Positions 25,780 to 37,237 are shown, counted from the stretch's first letter. The stretch: DNA of 64,000 bases from Mycobacterium lehmannii (GCF_002245535.1 NZ_NKCN01000007.1:149010-213009); one strand, 5' to 3'. The notes: a model not told the origin generated them from the letters alone. Numbers and translations: made by a program.

Positions 25780-27356
25780 CCCTGGTGCTTCGATATGCCG
25801 CGCGCAGCGACCGCGGCCTGGTTCGGGCGAACAACGAGGATTCGGTGTACGCCGGCGCCCGCCTGCTGGCGCTGGCCGACGGTATGGGTGGGCACGCCGC
25901 CGGCGAAGTGGCCTCTCAGCTGGTGATCGCCGCCCTGGCCCACCTCGACGATGACGAACCCGGCGGCGACCTGCTGAGCAAGCTCGACGCCGCGGTGCGC
26001 GAGGGCAACTCCGCGATCGCCGCGCACGTGGAGGCCGACCCCGAGCTCGAGGGCATGGGCACCACGTTGACCGCAATCCTGTTCGCGGGCAACCGGCTTG
26101 GCTTGGTGCACATCGGTGACTCGCGCGGCTACATGCTGCGCGACGGGGAGCTCACCCAGATCACCAAAGACGACACGTTCGTCCAGACGCTCGTCGACGA
26201 GGGCCGCATCACCGCCGAGGAGGCGCACAGCCATCCGCAGCGGTCGTTGATCATGCGCGCGCTGACCGGCCACGAGGTCGAGCCCACGCTCATCATGCGG
26301 GAGGCGCGCGCAGGCGACCGCTATCTGCTGTGCTCCGACGGCCTGTCTGACCCGGTCAGCCACGAGACCATCCTCGAAGCGCTGCAGATCTCCGATGTCG
26401 CCGAAAGTGCCGACCGGCTCATCGAATTGGCGCTGCGCGGCGGCGGTCCCGACAACGTCACCGTCGTGGTTGCCGATGTCATCGACAACAACGCCTACGA
26501 CTACGGGCAGACCCAGCCGATCATCGCCGGTGCGGTATCGGGTGATGATGACCAACCACCACCCAACACCGCGGCCGGTCGCGCGTCGGCGTTCAACCCG
26601 CGACGCAACGAAGCCAAGCGCGCGCTACCGGAACCGGAGGAACCGCCGCGACCGCCCAAGTCGCGGCGGCGAATGTTCATCGCCGCCGCCCTCGTGGTAC
26701 TGGTCGTTTTGGCCGGACTGGCCGTCGGTCGCGAGATCATCCGCAGCAACTTCTACGTCACCGCCCATGACGACGTCGTCTCGATCATGCGAGGTGTGCC
26801 CGGATCGATCCTCGGCTATCCGCTGCAGGAGCCGTACCGAAAGGGCTGCCTGACCGAACGCAACGGGCTGACCCTCATCAGTCCCGGCCAGGAACCGCGC
26901 GACTGTCAGCCATTTCGGGTCAGCGACCTCAAACCGTCCGAACAGCGGCAGGTCATCTCCGGTCTGCCGACCGGGTCGGAGGATCAGGCGATCACCCAGA
27001 TCAACCAGTTGGCGCGCGATTCTCTGCTGCCGATCTGCACGCCGCCGCCACCACCGGCGCCGCGCACGACTGCGCCGCACAGTCCGGGGCCGCCGAATTC
27101 ACCTGGCCTGCCGAACAATCCGCCCCCTCGTGGTGAGGATGGCACCCCGGCACCCGAGACCCCCCGAACGGTGACGCCGCCGCCTCCGACACCGAAACCG
27201 CCACCTGCGCCGGAGTCTCCGCGGGCCGAACCGGGCACACCGCCGCCGCCCGAATCTCCGGAGTCGCCGGCTCCCAAACCGCCGCCACCCCCGACCGTCA
27301 CCGCGCTGCCGCCTCCGCCACCCGAGCCGGGAGTCAACTGCCGGGAAGTCTCATGA
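25776..27356 (+). CDS. pstP: PP2C-type Ser/Thr phosphatase PstP
   Basis: PstP is 526 aa from the GTG at 25776, which overlaps the fhaB stop. The PP2C domain (about 1-240) has the metal-binding motifs NNEDSVYAG, ADGMGGHAAGE and GGPDNVTVVV, all intact. A charged juxtamembrane linker leads to a single TM (IAAALVVLVVLAGLAVG, near residue 310). A short extracytoplasmic domain and a Pro-rich tail ending PEPGVNCREVS follow. It dephosphorylates PknA, PknB and their targets. The Pro-rich tail (about 110 residues) looks longer than in M. tuberculosis. Confidence 0.97.
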   Translation: MTLVLRYAARSDRGLVRANNEDSVYAGARLLALADGMGGHAAGEVASQLVIAALAHLDDDEPGGDLLSKLDAAVREGNSAIAAHVEADPELEGMGTTLTAILFAGNRLGLVHIGDSRGYMLRDGELTQITKDDTFVQTLVDEGRITAEEAHSHPQRSLIMRALTGHEVEPTLIMREARAGDRYLLCSDGLSDPVSHETILEALQISDVAESADRLIELALRGGGPDNVTVVVADVIDNNAYDYGQTQPIIAGAVSGDDDQPPPNTAAGRASAFNPRRNEAKRALPEPEEPPRPPKSRRRMFIAAALVVLVVLAGLAVGREIIRSNFYVTAHDDVVSIMRGVPGSILGYPLQEPYRKGCLTERNGLTLISPGQEPRDCQPFRVSDLKPSEQRQVISGLPTGSEDQAITQINQLARDSLLPICTPPPPPAPRTTAPHSPGPPNSPGLPNNPPPRGEDGTPAPETPRTVTPPPPTPKPPPAPESPRAEPGTPPPPESPESPAPKPPPPPTVTALPPPPPEPGVNCREVS

Positions 27357-28765
27357 CGACCCAACCGCAGTCCGCCGTCTCCGTCGCGCCTCCACTTCCC
27401 AACCGGCGCAACGCCGAACTGCTCCTGCTGGGTTTCGCCACCGTCATCACCACCCTTGCGCTCCTGCTCGTCGAGGCGAACCAGGAACAGGGACTGCATT
27501 GGGATCTCGCGCGCTACACCGTCGCGTACATGGCGCTCTTCAGCGGTGCACACCTTGCGATACGACGCTTCGCCCCGTACGCCGATCCGCTCTTGCTGCC
27601 GGTCGTCGCGCTGCTGAACGGCTTGGGGCTGGTGATGATTCACCGCCTCGACCTTGCCGCGGGCGAACTGTCCCAGGACGGCCTCGGCGGCACGGCGAAC
27701 CAGCAGATGCTGTGGACCCTGCTCGGCGTCGTCGGGTTCTCGCTCATCGTGATCTTTCTTCGTGACCACCGCCTGCTGGCCCGCTACGGCTACGTGTGCG
27801 GGCTCAGCGGCCTGGTCCTGCTGGCCATCCCCGCCGTGCTGCCGCGCGCGTTGTCCGAACAGAACGGCGCCAAGATATGGATCAGGTTGCCGGGCTTCTC
27901 GATTCAGCCCGCCGAGTTCTCCAAGATTCTGTTGCTGATCTTCTTCGCCGCGGTCCTGGTTTCCAAGCGCAGTGTGTTCACCAGCGCCGGAAAACACGTC
28001 CTCGGCATGGATCTGCCCCGGCCCCGTGACCTCGCGCCACTGCTGGCCGCGTGGATCGCCTCGGTCGGCGTGATGATTTTCGAGAAGGACCTCGGCACTT
28101 CGCTGCTGCTGTACGCGTCGTTTCTGGTGCTGGTCTACGCGGCGACCGACCGGCTCAGCTGGGTCGTCATCGGGCTGGCCTTGTTCGCCGCGGGAAGCGT
28201 TGTGGCATATCACCTTTTCGACCACGTGCAGGTGCGGGTGCAGACGTGGCTCGACCCGTTCGCCGATCCCGACGGCGCGGGCTACCAGATGGTGCAGTCG
28301 TTGTTCAGCTTCGCCACCGGGGGCATCTTCGGCACCGGCCTCGGCAACGGTCAGCCCGGCACGGTTCCCGCCGCGTCGACCGACTTCATCATCGCCGCGG
28401 TCGGTGAGGAACTCGGTCTGGTCGGGCTGGCCGCGGTGCTCATGCTCTACACCATCGTGATCATCCGCGGCCTGCGCACCGCGATCGCCGTGCGGGACAG
28501 CTTCGGAAAGCTTCTCGCCGCGGGCCTGGCCTCGACGCTCGCGCTGCAGCTGTTCATCGTCGTCGGCGGTGTCACCAAACTCATTCCGCTGACCGGGCTG
28601 ACCACGCCGTGGCTGTCCTACGGCGGCTCGTCGCTGCTGGCCAACTACGTGCTGCTGGCAATCCTGGTGCGCATCTCGCACGCCGCGCGGCGCCCGATCA
28701 TCGCCGGACCACAGACACCCACCCCGATCGCGGCGGCCAGCACCGAGGTGATCGAAAAAGTATGA
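27353..28765 (+). CDS. rodA: SEDS peptidoglycan polymerase RodA
   Basis: This 470-aa polytopic membrane protein of the SEDS family polymerises lipid II glycan strands with its partner transpeptidase PbpA. About 12 hydrophobic segments are visible. Family signatures include IQPAEFSKILLLIFFAA and the C-terminal TTPWLSYGGSSLLANYVLLA. The start overlaps the pstP stop (ATGA) and its own stop overlaps pbpA (ATGA). Confidence 0.97.
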   Translation: MTTQPQSAVSVAPPLPNRRNAELLLLGFATVITTLALLLVEANQEQGLHWDLARYTVAYMALFSGAHLAIRRFAPYADPLLLPVVALLNGLGLVMIHRLDLAAGELSQDGLGGTANQQMLWTLLGVVGFSLIVIFLRDHRLLARYGYVCGLSGLVLLAIPAVLPRALSEQNGAKIWIRLPGFSIQPAEFSKILLLIFFAAVLVSKRSVFTSAGKHVLGMDLPRPRDLAPLLAAWIASVGVMIFEKDLGTSLLLYASFLVLVYAATDRLSWVVIGLALFAAGSVVAYHLFDHVQVRVQTWLDPFADPDGAGYQMVQSLFSFATGGIFGTGLGNGQPGTVPAASTDFIIAAVGEELGLVGLAAVLMLYTIVIIRGLRTAIAVRDSFGKLLAAGLASTLALQLFIVVGGVTKLIPLTGLTTPWLSYGGSSLLANYVLLAILVRISHAARRPIIAGPQTPTPIAAASTEVIEKV

Positions 28766-30237
28766 ACACCTCGCTGCGCCGCATCGCCGTCACGGTCATG
28801 GCCTTGATCGTGCTGTTGTTGGGCAATGCCACGCTGACGCAGGTCTTGACGGCCGACGGGTTGCGCTCGGATCCGCGCAACCAGCGGGTGCTGCTCGACG
28901 AGTACTCCCGGCAGCGCGGGCAGATCTCCGCGGGCGGCCAGCTGCTGGCGTATTCGGTGTCCACCAACGGCCGGTTCCGCTTCCTGCGGGTGTATCCCAA
29001 TCCGCTGGCCTACGCCCCGGTCACCGGCTTCTACTCGCTGCAGTACTCGAGCAGCGGGCTGGAACGCGCCGAGGACTCCATCCTCAACGGCTCTGACGAG
29101 CGCCTGTTCGGCCGCAGACTCGCCGACTTCTTCACCGGCCGCGATCCGCGCGGCGGAAACGTCGACACCACGATCAAGCCGCAGGTGCAGCAGGCGGCCT
29201 GGGACGCGCTGGAAGAGGGCTGCGACGGTCCGTGCAAGGGTTCGGTGGTGGCCATCGAGCCGTCGACCGGCAAGATCCTGGCGATGGTGTCGTCGCCGTC
29301 CTACGACCCGAATCTGCTGGCCACCCACGACATGGCCGCCCAGACCGAGGCGTGGCAGCGCCTGCGCGACGACGCCGAATCGCCGCTGCTGAACCGGGCG
29401 ATCTCCGAGACCTACCCGCCGGGGTCGACCTTCAAGGTGATCACCACCGCGGCGGCGCTGCAGCGCGGCGCGACGGTGAACACGCAGCTCACCGCGGAAC
29501 CGCGAATTCCGTTGCCGGACAGCACCGCAACGCTGGAGAACTTCGGCGGCTCGGCCTGCGGCGGCGGGCCCACCACGTCGCTGCGGGAGGCGTTCTCCCG
29601 GTCCTGCAACACCGCGTTCGTCGAACTGGGGATCGACACCGGCGCGGACGCACTGCGTTCGACGGCGCGCGGGTTCGGGCTCGACGCACCGGCGCCGACG
29701 ATCCCGCTGCAGGTGGTCGAGTCCCGCGTCGGTCCCATCCCCGACGCCGCCGCCCTGGGCATGTCGAGCATCGGGCAGAAGGACGTCGCGCTCACACCCC
29801 TGCAGAACGCCCAGATCGCCGCGGCCATCGCCAACAATGGAGTGGCGATGAAGCCGTATCTGGTCGATAACCTGAAGGGACCGGACCTCGCGAACATCGC
29901 CACGACGGCGCCGCAGGAGCAGCGCCGGGCGGTGTCGGAGCAGGTCGCCGATACACTTACGGACTTGATGGTCGCCGCCGAGCAGGTGACTCAGCAGAAG
30001 GGAGCCATCGCCGGCGTGCAGATCGCATCCAAGACCGGCACAGCGGAGCACGGTACCGATCCACGTAACACCCCTCCGCATGCCTGGTACATCGCCTTCG
30101 CCCCGGCCCAGGCCCCCAAGGTGGCGGTCGCGGTTCTGGTCGAGAACGGCGGTAACCGGCTGTCGGCGACCGGCGGCGCGCTGGCCGCTCCGATCGGCCG
30201 GGCCACGATCGCCGCGGCCCTGCGGGAGGGCTCATGA
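28762..30237 (+). CDS. pbpA: class B penicillin-binding protein PbpA
   Basis: PbpA is 491 aa from the ATG at 28762, within the rodA stop; the open frame extends upstream but inside rodA. An N-terminal membrane anchor (IAVTVMALIVLLLGNATL) precedes a dimerisation domain and a transpeptidase domain. The active-site motifs are SxxK in PPGSTFKVI, SxN in FSRSCNTAF and KTG in ASKTGTAEHG. It crosslinks peptidoglycan with RodA; in mycobacteria it is phosphorylated by PknB and needed for septation. Confidence 0.97.
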   Translation: MNTSLRRIAVTVMALIVLLLGNATLTQVLTADGLRSDPRNQRVLLDEYSRQRGQISAGGQLLAYSVSTNGRFRFLRVYPNPLAYAPVTGFYSLQYSSSGLERAEDSILNGSDERLFGRRLADFFTGRDPRGGNVDTTIKPQVQQAAWDALEEGCDGPCKGSVVAIEPSTGKILAMVSSPSYDPNLLATHDMAAQTEAWQRLRDDAESPLLNRAISETYPPGSTFKVITTAAALQRGATVNTQLTAEPRIPLPDSTATLENFGGSACGGGPTTSLREAFSRSCNTAFVELGIDTGADALRSTARGFGLDAPAPTIPLQVVESRVGPIPDAAALGMSSIGQKDVALTPLQNAQIAAAIANNGVAMKPYLVDNLKGPDLANIATTAPQEQRRAVSEQVADTLTDLMVAAEQVTQQKGAIAGVQIASKTGTAEHGTDPRNTPPHAWYIAFAPAQAPKVAVAVLVENGGNRLSATGGALAAPIGRATIAAALREGS

Positions 30238-30283
30238 CAGCCCGGCAGCAAGCCGTCTGCGCGGCATGTGACCAGGGGGCCGT

Positions 30284-31623
<1,340 letters not shown>

Positions 31624-31627
<4 letters not shown>

Positions 31628-33501
31628 CGACCCCGCAACACCTGTCCGACCGCTATGAGCTCGGCGAGATCCTCGGCTTCGGCGGCATGTCCGAGGTCCA
31701 CCTCGCGCGCGACGTACGGCTGCACCGCGACGTCGCGATCAAGGTGCTGCGCGCCGACCTCGCCCGCGACCCGAGCTTCTATCTGAGGTTCCGTCGCGAG
31801 GCCCAGAACGCCGCGGCGCTCAACCACCCGGCCATCGTCGCGGTCTACGACACCGGCGAGGCCGAGACCCCTCAAGGCCCGCTGCCCTACATCGTCATGG
31901 AGTACGTCGACGGCGTGACGCTGCGCGACATCGTCCACAACGACGGCCCGATGGAGGCGCGGCGGGCGATCGAGGTGATCGCCGACGCCTGCCAGGCGCT
32001 GAACTTCAGCCATCAGCACGGCATCATCCACCGCGACGTCAAACCGGCCAACATCATGATCAGCAAGACCGGTGCGGTGAAGGTGATGGACTTCGGCATC
32101 GCCCGGGCACTGGCCGACGCCAACAGCGTCACCCAGACCGCAGCGGTGATCGGCACCGCGCAGTACCTCTCGCCCGAACAGGCCCGCGGCGAAAAGGTAG
32201 ACGCCCGCTCCGACGTCTACTCGCTGGGCTGCGTGCTCTACGAAATCCTCACCGGGGAGCCACCTTTCATCGGTGACTCGCCCGTGGCGGTGGCCTACCA
32301 GCACGTCCGTGAGGATCCGGTACCGCCGTCGCAGCGCAATCCCGCGATCGGCCCCGAACTGGACGCGGTGGTGCTCAAGTCGTTGGCCAAAAACCCCGAC
32401 AACCGGTATCAGACCGCCGCCGAGATGCGTGCCGATCTGGTCCGGGTGCACAGCGGCGAACAACCGGAAGCGCCCAAGGTGTTCACCGACGCCGAACGCA
32501 GCTCGCTGCTGTCGGCGCCGACGGGCCACGAGCGCACCGAGCCGATCGACCCGATGCCACCGGTGCCGGCCCCCGACGACTCCGACCGCGACCGTCGCGG
32601 CTCGGTCGCCCGGTGGCTGGCAGCGGTCGCGGTGCTGGCCGTCCTCACGGTCGTGGTCACCGTCGCGATCAACATGTTCGGCGGAACCACCCGCAGCGTC
32701 GAAGTGCCCGACGTCAGCGGTCAGCCGTCGGCGGACGCGATCGCCGAGCTGCAGAACCGCGGCTTCAAGACCAGGACCCAACAGCGCCCGGACTCCACGG
32801 TGCCTCCCGACCACGTGATCGGCACCGACCCCAGCGCCGACTCGTCGGTCGAAGCGGGCGAGGAGATCACCATCAACGTCTCCACCGGCCCGGAGCAGCG
32901 CGAGGTCCCCGACGTCAAGAATCTGTCCTACACCCAGGCGACGGAGCGGCTGAAAGAGGCCGGCTTCGAGAAGTTCAAGTCGTCATCGTCGCCGTCGACA
33001 CCCGAGCTGAAGGACAAGGTGCTGGGCACCAATCCCCCGGCCAACCAGACGTCCGCGATCACCAACGAGATCACGATCATCGTCGGTTCCGGTCCGCAGA
33101 GCCGTCCCGTGCCGAACGTCGAGAACCAGCCGGAGGCGCCGGCGCGCCAGATCCTGACCGCCGCCGGGTTCACCAACGTGGTGTCCGTCCAGGTCGACAG
33201 CCCCGAACCGTGCGGACAGGTCATCGGCACCCTGCCTGCGGCCGGCCAAGACACGGCGGTCGACGCGCCCATCCAGCTGCAGCTCTCGGCGTGCAACCAG
33301 TTCCTGATGCCCGACCTGCGGGGCATGTTCTGGACGGACGCGGAGCCGCGGCTACGAGCGCTGGGCTGGACGGGCTTCCTGGACAAGGGCGCCGACGTGC
33401 AGAACAGCGGTCAGCGCACCAACGCGGTGGTGACTCAGAGCCCGGCGCCCGGCAGCGGCGTCAACTTCGGGGACACGATCACGCTGAGCTTCGCGTCGTA
33501 G
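31624..33501 (+). CDS. pknB: Ser/Thr protein kinase PknB with PASTA domains
   Basis: PknB is 625 aa. The kinase domain has [35 protein letters not shown] and an activation loop with two autophosphorylated Thr ([19 protein letters not shown]). A single TM ([19 protein letters not shown]) leads to four extracytoplasmic PASTA repeats, beginning [28 protein letters not shown] and LMPDLRGM, that sense lipid II or muropeptides. Its last 23 bases overlap the convergent trpG gene. Confidence 0.98.
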
Positions 33502-34171
33502 CCGCTTCGCGGCCCGCGGCGATGGCGCTGGTGACTTCGTCTTCCAGCTGCCGAACCAGGGACTCGGCAGGCGCTGCGCCGCAGTAGCCCAGCCAGTTCG
33601 CCAACATTCGGTGACCACCCTCGGTCAGGATCGACTCGGGGTGGAATTGCACGCCGTGGATCGGCAACCCGACATGGCGCACAGCCATGATGACGCCGCC
33701 TTCAGTGCGCGCGATGACCTCGAGTTCGTCGGGCACCGTGTCGGGCAGGATCGTCAGCGAGTGGTACCTGGTAGCGGTGAACGGATTCGGAAGCCCTTGC
33801 ATCACACCGGAATTCGTGTGGTGGACGACGCTGGTCTTCCCGTGCAGCAGTTCGGGTGCACGGTCCACGGTGCCGCCGAACGCGACGCCGATCGCCTGAT
33901 GCCCGAGGCAGACGCCCAGCAGCGGGGTACCGGCCGTGGCGCACGCCTTGACGAGCGGGATCGAGGCGCCCGCCCGCTCAGGCGTGCCTGGGCCGGGGGA
34001 CAGCAGCACTCCGTCGAAATCAGCGGCGGCCTTGGCGATATCGGCATCGGTGGCCAGTCGGTCGTCGTCGTTGCGCCACACCTGAGCCTGCACCCCGAGC
34101 TGACCGAGGTATTGCACCAGGTTGAACACGAAGCTGTCGTAGTTGTCGACGACCAAGACCTGCATCAGCAC
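33479..34171 (-). CDS. trpG: anthranilate/ADC synthase glutamine amidotransferase subunit
   Basis: This 230-aa class I glutamine amidotransferase releases ammonia from glutamine for chorismate amination to anthranilate (tryptophan) or 4-amino-4-deoxychorismate (folate). The catalytic triad is visible: Cys in LLGVCLGHQAIG, and His and Glu in VQFHPESIL. The oxyanion block LLSPGPGTPE is intact. The position next to pknB matches Rv0013. Whether it serves TrpE, PabB or both cannot be told from sequence. The C-terminus overlaps pknB tail-to-tail. Confidence 0.95.
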   Translation of the reverse strand: MLMQVLVVDNYDSFVFNLVQYLGQLGVQAQVWRNDDDRLATDADIAKAAADFDGVLLSPGPGTPERAGASIPLVKACATAGTPLLGVCLGHQAIGVAFGGTVDRAPELLHGKTSVVHHTNSGVMQGLPNPFTATRYHSLTILPDTVPDELEVIARTEGGVIMAVRHVGLPIHGVQFHPESILTEGGHRMLANWLGYCGAAPAESLVRQLEDEVTSAIAAGREAATTRSSA

Positions 34172-34241
34172 AGGTTACTGGTTACGCATTCGGCCTATCG
34201 GATTGCGCAGGTGCGACGTGCCACACCGGCGCAGGCTCCGC

Positions 34242-35087
34242 TCAATATCCGATCGGGCCCGCGGGCTTGGCGAACTGCATCCGCAGCGGTTCCTTGTGGC
34301 CGACCAGTTCGACCGACGCCCGCGGATCTTCCGAATAACCCAGGCCGAACCGCACCACGTACTGGCGGTAGAGCGTGACCAGGGGAGCAGCGGCCAACGC
34401 CGCCTGCATCGCGGGCGCGTCGCCGATCGCGGTGATGACGTAGGGCGGACTGTACGTGCGCCCGTTGAGCAGCAGGGTGTTGCCGACGCATCTGGGCGCG
34501 GACGTGCCGATGATGCGCTGGTCCTGCATCTGAATGCCCTCGGCCCCCGCACTCCACAACGCGTTCAGCACAGCGTCGATGTCCTGCTGGTGCACCACGA
34601 GGTCGTCGGGGGTGGCGTCGCGGGGGAAGCGGCCCTCGGCGTCGCGTTGCGCGTCGTTGAGCGTGACGACCAGGCCTGGGCCACGCAGCGGTTCCAGGCC
34701 CGCCTCGGCGGCCAACCGCGCCGAGCGTGCGGTGATCGCGGTCAGTGCCGCATCCGCGCCCGGGCTGCCCCCATGGTGGCTGTCGACGGTCGACACCAGC
34801 GCATCGCGTTCTGCGCTGAGCCGGTCCACGGACTGCTGGGTCTCGCGGACCAGGTCGACCAGACGCGGAGCGTCGCTGCGGCGGATCTCGTCGCCGCCGG
34901 AGACACCGTGGGTGGCGGCGAGCAGCAGGCCGGCGAGCAGACACACCACCGGCACCCCGTACCGCCACGACGTCGACCGCCGACCGACCGCCTTCGGTGT
35001 CGGCTTCCGACGATGCGACCGCTGCAACTGGCTTCCCTGACTCTGGTGTGCCGGACCTACGTTAGGCTCGTAGGTACATCGTCGCAC
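34242..35087 (-). CDS. DUF881 membrane-anchored protein (Rv0012-like)
   Basis: This 281-aa protein has a basic N-terminus, one TM helix (GVPVVCLLAGLLLAATHGV, about residues 44-62), a coiled-coil (ETQQSVDRLSAERDALVST) and a DUF881 domain with GPGLVVTLND and RIIGTSAPRCVGNTLLLNG. DUF881 proteins recur beside division genes in Actinobacteria; the role is unknown. The start is uncertain: later in-frame starts before the TM helix are possible. It is divergent from crgA across about 34 bases, so the promoters must overlap. Confidence 0.88.
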   Translation of the reverse strand: MRRCTYEPNVGPAHQSQGSQLQRSHRRKPTPKAVGRRSTSWRYGVPVVCLLAGLLLAATHGVSGGDEIRRSDAPRLVDLVRETQQSVDRLSAERDALVSTVDSHHGGSPGADAALTAITARSARLAAEAGLEPLRGPGLVVTLNDAQRDAEGRFPRDATPDDLVVHQQDIDAVLNALWSAGAEGIQMQDQRIIGTSAPRCVGNTLLLNGRTYSPPYVITAIGDAPAMQAALAAAPLVTLYRQYVVRFGLGYSEDPRASVELVGHKEPLRMQFAKPAGPIGY

Positions 35088-35121
35088 TCAAGTAGTTCCG
35101 AAGTAGTCCCGAAGGTCACCC

Positions 35122-35385
35122 ATGCCCAAGTCCAAGGTCCGCAAGAAGAACGACTTCGCCGCCAACCCGGTGAGCCGTACGCCCGTCAAGGTCAAAGCCG
35201 GGCCGTCGAGCACCTGGTTCGTCGTGCTGTTCGTCAGCCTGATGCTGATCGGTTTGGTCTGGCTGCTGGTCTTTCAGCTGGCATCGTCGGCCATCCCGTT
35301 CCTCGCCGAGCTGGGCCCGTGGAACTACGCGATCGCCTTTGCCTTCATGATTACCGGGCTGTTGCTCACCATGCGGTGGCGCTGA
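35122..35385 (+). CDS. crgA: cell division protein CrgA
   Basis: This 87-aa protein has two TM helices ([20 protein letters not shown] and [18 protein letters not shown]) and a basic N-terminus ([17 protein letters not shown]), the normal CrgA layout. It is a divisome scaffold that recruits FtsZ, FtsQ, FtsI and CwsA in mycobacteria. Its place between the DUF881 and PH-like genes matches Rv0011c. Confidence 0.97.
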   Translation: MPKSKVRKKNDFAANPVSRTPVKVKAGPSSTWFVVLFVSLMLIGLVWLLVFQLASSAIPFLAELGPWNYAIAFAFMITGLLLTMRWR

Positions 35386-35539
35386 GATTCTTCCCCCTCG
35401 AATGAATTCAACCTCGTCGCCTGGCGTTACCCTGCCAGCAACCGTCCGGTAATCGGATCACACTGATGTGATTCATCCCCATTGGGGATAGCACTTGTGG
35501 ATAACCGCATACATCCCGGTGGAAGGGTGTGGAGAACGC

Positions 35540-35965
35540 GTGCAGCAAACTCAGTGGAGCCCACCCGTCGGTGGCATCGCCGCATGCGCCGTAGGCGGAA
35601 TTATCTTGGCTACCGTCGCTGTGAGCCTGATCACAGACCCGCCGGGGCGTCTTCTCGGGGGCGTTGCCGGGGTGGGTTTGCTCGTGTTTGCAATCTTCTC
35701 GTGGCGCGCGCGACCCAAGCTGGCAATCAAAAATGACGTCCTCGTCAGCCGCGGGTGGTTCGGCACCAAGGTTTTGCCACGCGCCGAGATCAAACTGATC
35801 CGGATCACCGAGTTCCGCCGGTTGGCCCGCAAAGTCCGGCTACTCGAGATCGACACCCACAGCGGGGACCTGATCGTGTTCACCCGTTGGGATCTGGGCA
35901 CCGACCCGCTGCACGTGCTCGACGCGCTGACCCAGGCCGGCTACGCCGCCCCCGCTCCTGACTAG
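35540..35965 (+). CDS. PH-like membrane protein (Rv0010c-like)
   Basis: The protein is 141 aa from the GTG at 35540 (VQQTQWSPPVGG), preceded by GGAG; this start aligns with the M. tuberculosis neighbour, whereas the longer frame does not. Two N-terminal TM helices (VGGIIL then LLGGVAGVGLLVFAIFSW) are followed by a small cytosolic beta domain (VLVSRGWFGTKVLPRAEIKL) of the bacterial PH type. The function is unknown; it is conserved next to crgA. Confidence 0.9.
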   Translation: MQQTQWSPPVGGIAACAVGGIILATVAVSLITDPPGRLLGGVAGVGLLVFAIFSWRARPKLAIKNDVLVSRGWFGTKVLPRAEIKLIRITEFRRLARKVRLLEIDTHSGDLIVFTRWDLGTDPLHVLDALTQAGYAAPAPD

Positions 35966-35982
35966 CAGACGTACAGGCGCGC

Positions 35983-36036
35983 GAGACTACGGTTTCTGAC
36001 ACGTACGGCGCGAAATCCGTCAGAAACCGTCGTCTC
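35983..36036. terminator. long hairpin between convergent genes
   Basis: GAGAC-T-ACGGTTTCTGAC (35983-36000) is mirrored by GTCAGAAACCGT-C-GTCTC (36019-36036), an 18-base arm with one mismatch and an 18-base loop. It lies between the converging Rv0010c-like and ppiA genes, so it may terminate both. There is no long T-run, and it could instead be a dispersed palindromic repeat. Confidence 0.6.
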
Positions 36037-36061
36037 GGCGACGCGTAGGCCGGTGTTTAAA

Positions 36062-36589
36062 TCAGGCGATCGTGATCGAATCGACGACCACCGGGTCGGT
36101 CGGACGGTCGCTGCGGTCGGTCGCGGTGGTCGCGATGGCGTCGACGACCTTCTGCGATTCCGGGTCGACGACCTCGCCGAAGATCGTGTGCTTGCGATTG
36201 AGGTGCGGGGTCTTGGTCACCGTGATGAAGAACTGCGAGCCGTTGGTGCCGGGTCCTGCGTTGGCCATGGCCAGCAGGTAGGGCCGGTCGAACTGCAACT
36301 CGGGGTGGAACTCGTCTTCGAACTTGTAGCCCGGCCCGCCGCGACCCGTACCGGTGGGGTCGCCGCCCTGGATCATGAAGCCGTCGATGATGCGATGGAA
36401 GACCACGCCGTCGTAGAAGGGTCCGGACGTGCCGCCCGATGCGTTCTCACCGCTGTAGTCCTTGGTTCCCTGCGCAAGGCCGACGAAGTTGGCCACGGTC
36501 TTGGGCGCATGGTTACCGAAGAGTGCGATCTTGATGTCGCCGCGGTTGGTGTGCAGTGTCGCGGTCGCTGTCTGAATGGGGCTCGTCAC
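36062..36589 (-). CDS. ppiA: peptidyl-prolyl cis-trans isomerase A (cyclophilin)
   Basis: This 175-aa cytosolic cyclophilin catalyses proline isomerisation. The catalytic Arg/Phe/Gln block is [14 protein letters not shown], followed by [15 protein letters not shown] and HTIFGEVVD. It has no signal peptide and a normal family length. It matches Rv0009 in position. Confidence 0.97.
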   Translation of the reverse strand: MTSPIQTATATLHTNRGDIKIALFGNHAPKTVANFVGLAQGTKDYSGENASGGTSGPFYDGVVFHRIIDGFMIQGGDPTGTGRGGPGYKFEDEFHPELQFDRPYLLAMANAGPGTNGSQFFITVTKTPHLNRKHTIFGEVVDPESQKVVDAIATTATDRSDRPTDPVVVDSITIA

Positions 36590-36695
36590 GGGATGTCAGT
36601 GTGCCACGCCGCCTTCGGCGCCCTTCCGGCACCGTTGGGTTCCGGTAAATGGCAGGCTGTTGTGGTCGCACCCCGGCCGCGAGAAAGGCACGCCC

Positions 36696-37136
36696 ATGAG
36701 CACCAGGACCGAGATCCGGTTGACCCCCGGCCAGCGGTTGAGCCGCGGCCTGAAGTACACGGCGGTCGGGCCGGTCGATGTCACACGCGGGGCTCTGGGT
36801 CTCGGGGTCAACGGTGCACAGTCCTCGGCGGCGTGGGTGGGGGACCGGTATCGCCGGGGCCGCATCAAGGCTCAGCTGAGCGAGGACCTGGCCGCCGCGC
36901 AACAGGCGATCGCGCAGGAGCTCGTCGCGGCGCAGGAAGCCGTTTCCCAGGTGTTGCAAGGAGCGGCCCCGGCGCGTGCGGCGAAGACCAGGCAGCGCAG
37001 GCGTCGGCTGGTGTTGGCGGCCGCCGGCGTCATCGCGGTCGCCGGGGGAGCGGTGGCGTTCTCGATCGTGCGCCGGTCGACGCAGCCGGAGCCCTCGCCG
37101 CTGCCGCCGAGTGTGGAAGTGACGCCGAAACCCTGA
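36696..37136 (+). CDS. cwsA: cell wall synthesis protein CwsA
   Basis: CwsA is 146 aa from the ATG at 36696, with GAGAAAGG upstream. It starts MSTRTEIRLTPGQRLSRGLK, contains an Ala/Gln-rich coiled-coil (EDLAAAQQAIAQELVAAQEA), one C-terminal TM helix (LVLAAAGVIAVAGGAVAFSI) and a short Pro-rich tail. In mycobacteria CwsA interacts with CrgA and Wag31 (DivIVA) to guide polar growth. The position matches Rv0008c. Confidence 0.95.
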   Translation: MSTRTEIRLTPGQRLSRGLKYTAVGPVDVTRGALGLGVNGAQSSAAWVGDRYRRGRIKAQLSEDLAAAQQAIAQELVAAQEAVSQVLQGAAPARAAKTRQRRRRLVLAAAGVIAVAGGAVAFSIVRRSTQPEPSPLPPSVEVTPKP

Positions 37137-37164
37137 AGCGATCAGGGCCGGGCGGGAATCGAAG

Positions 37165-37237
37165 TGGAGCCTAGGAGAATCGAACTCCTGACATCTACCT
37201 TGCAAAGGTAGCGCTCTACCAACTGAGCTAAGGCCCC
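37165..37237 (-). tRNA. alaT: tRNA-Ala (anticodon TGC)
   Basis: The 73-base gene has acceptor GGGGCCT/AGGCTCC with discriminator A. The anticodon loop TTTGCAA sits in stem CTACC/GGTAG, and the T-arm contains GTTCGATTC. It forms a conserved pair with tRNA-Ile. Confidence 0.97.

Noticed and set aside
26984..28681. A 565-codon minus-strand frame opposite pstP and rodA
   Set aside because: It is an antisense shadow rich in Gln/Arg/Gly, the complement of Leu- and Pro-rich genes. No recognisable protein features.
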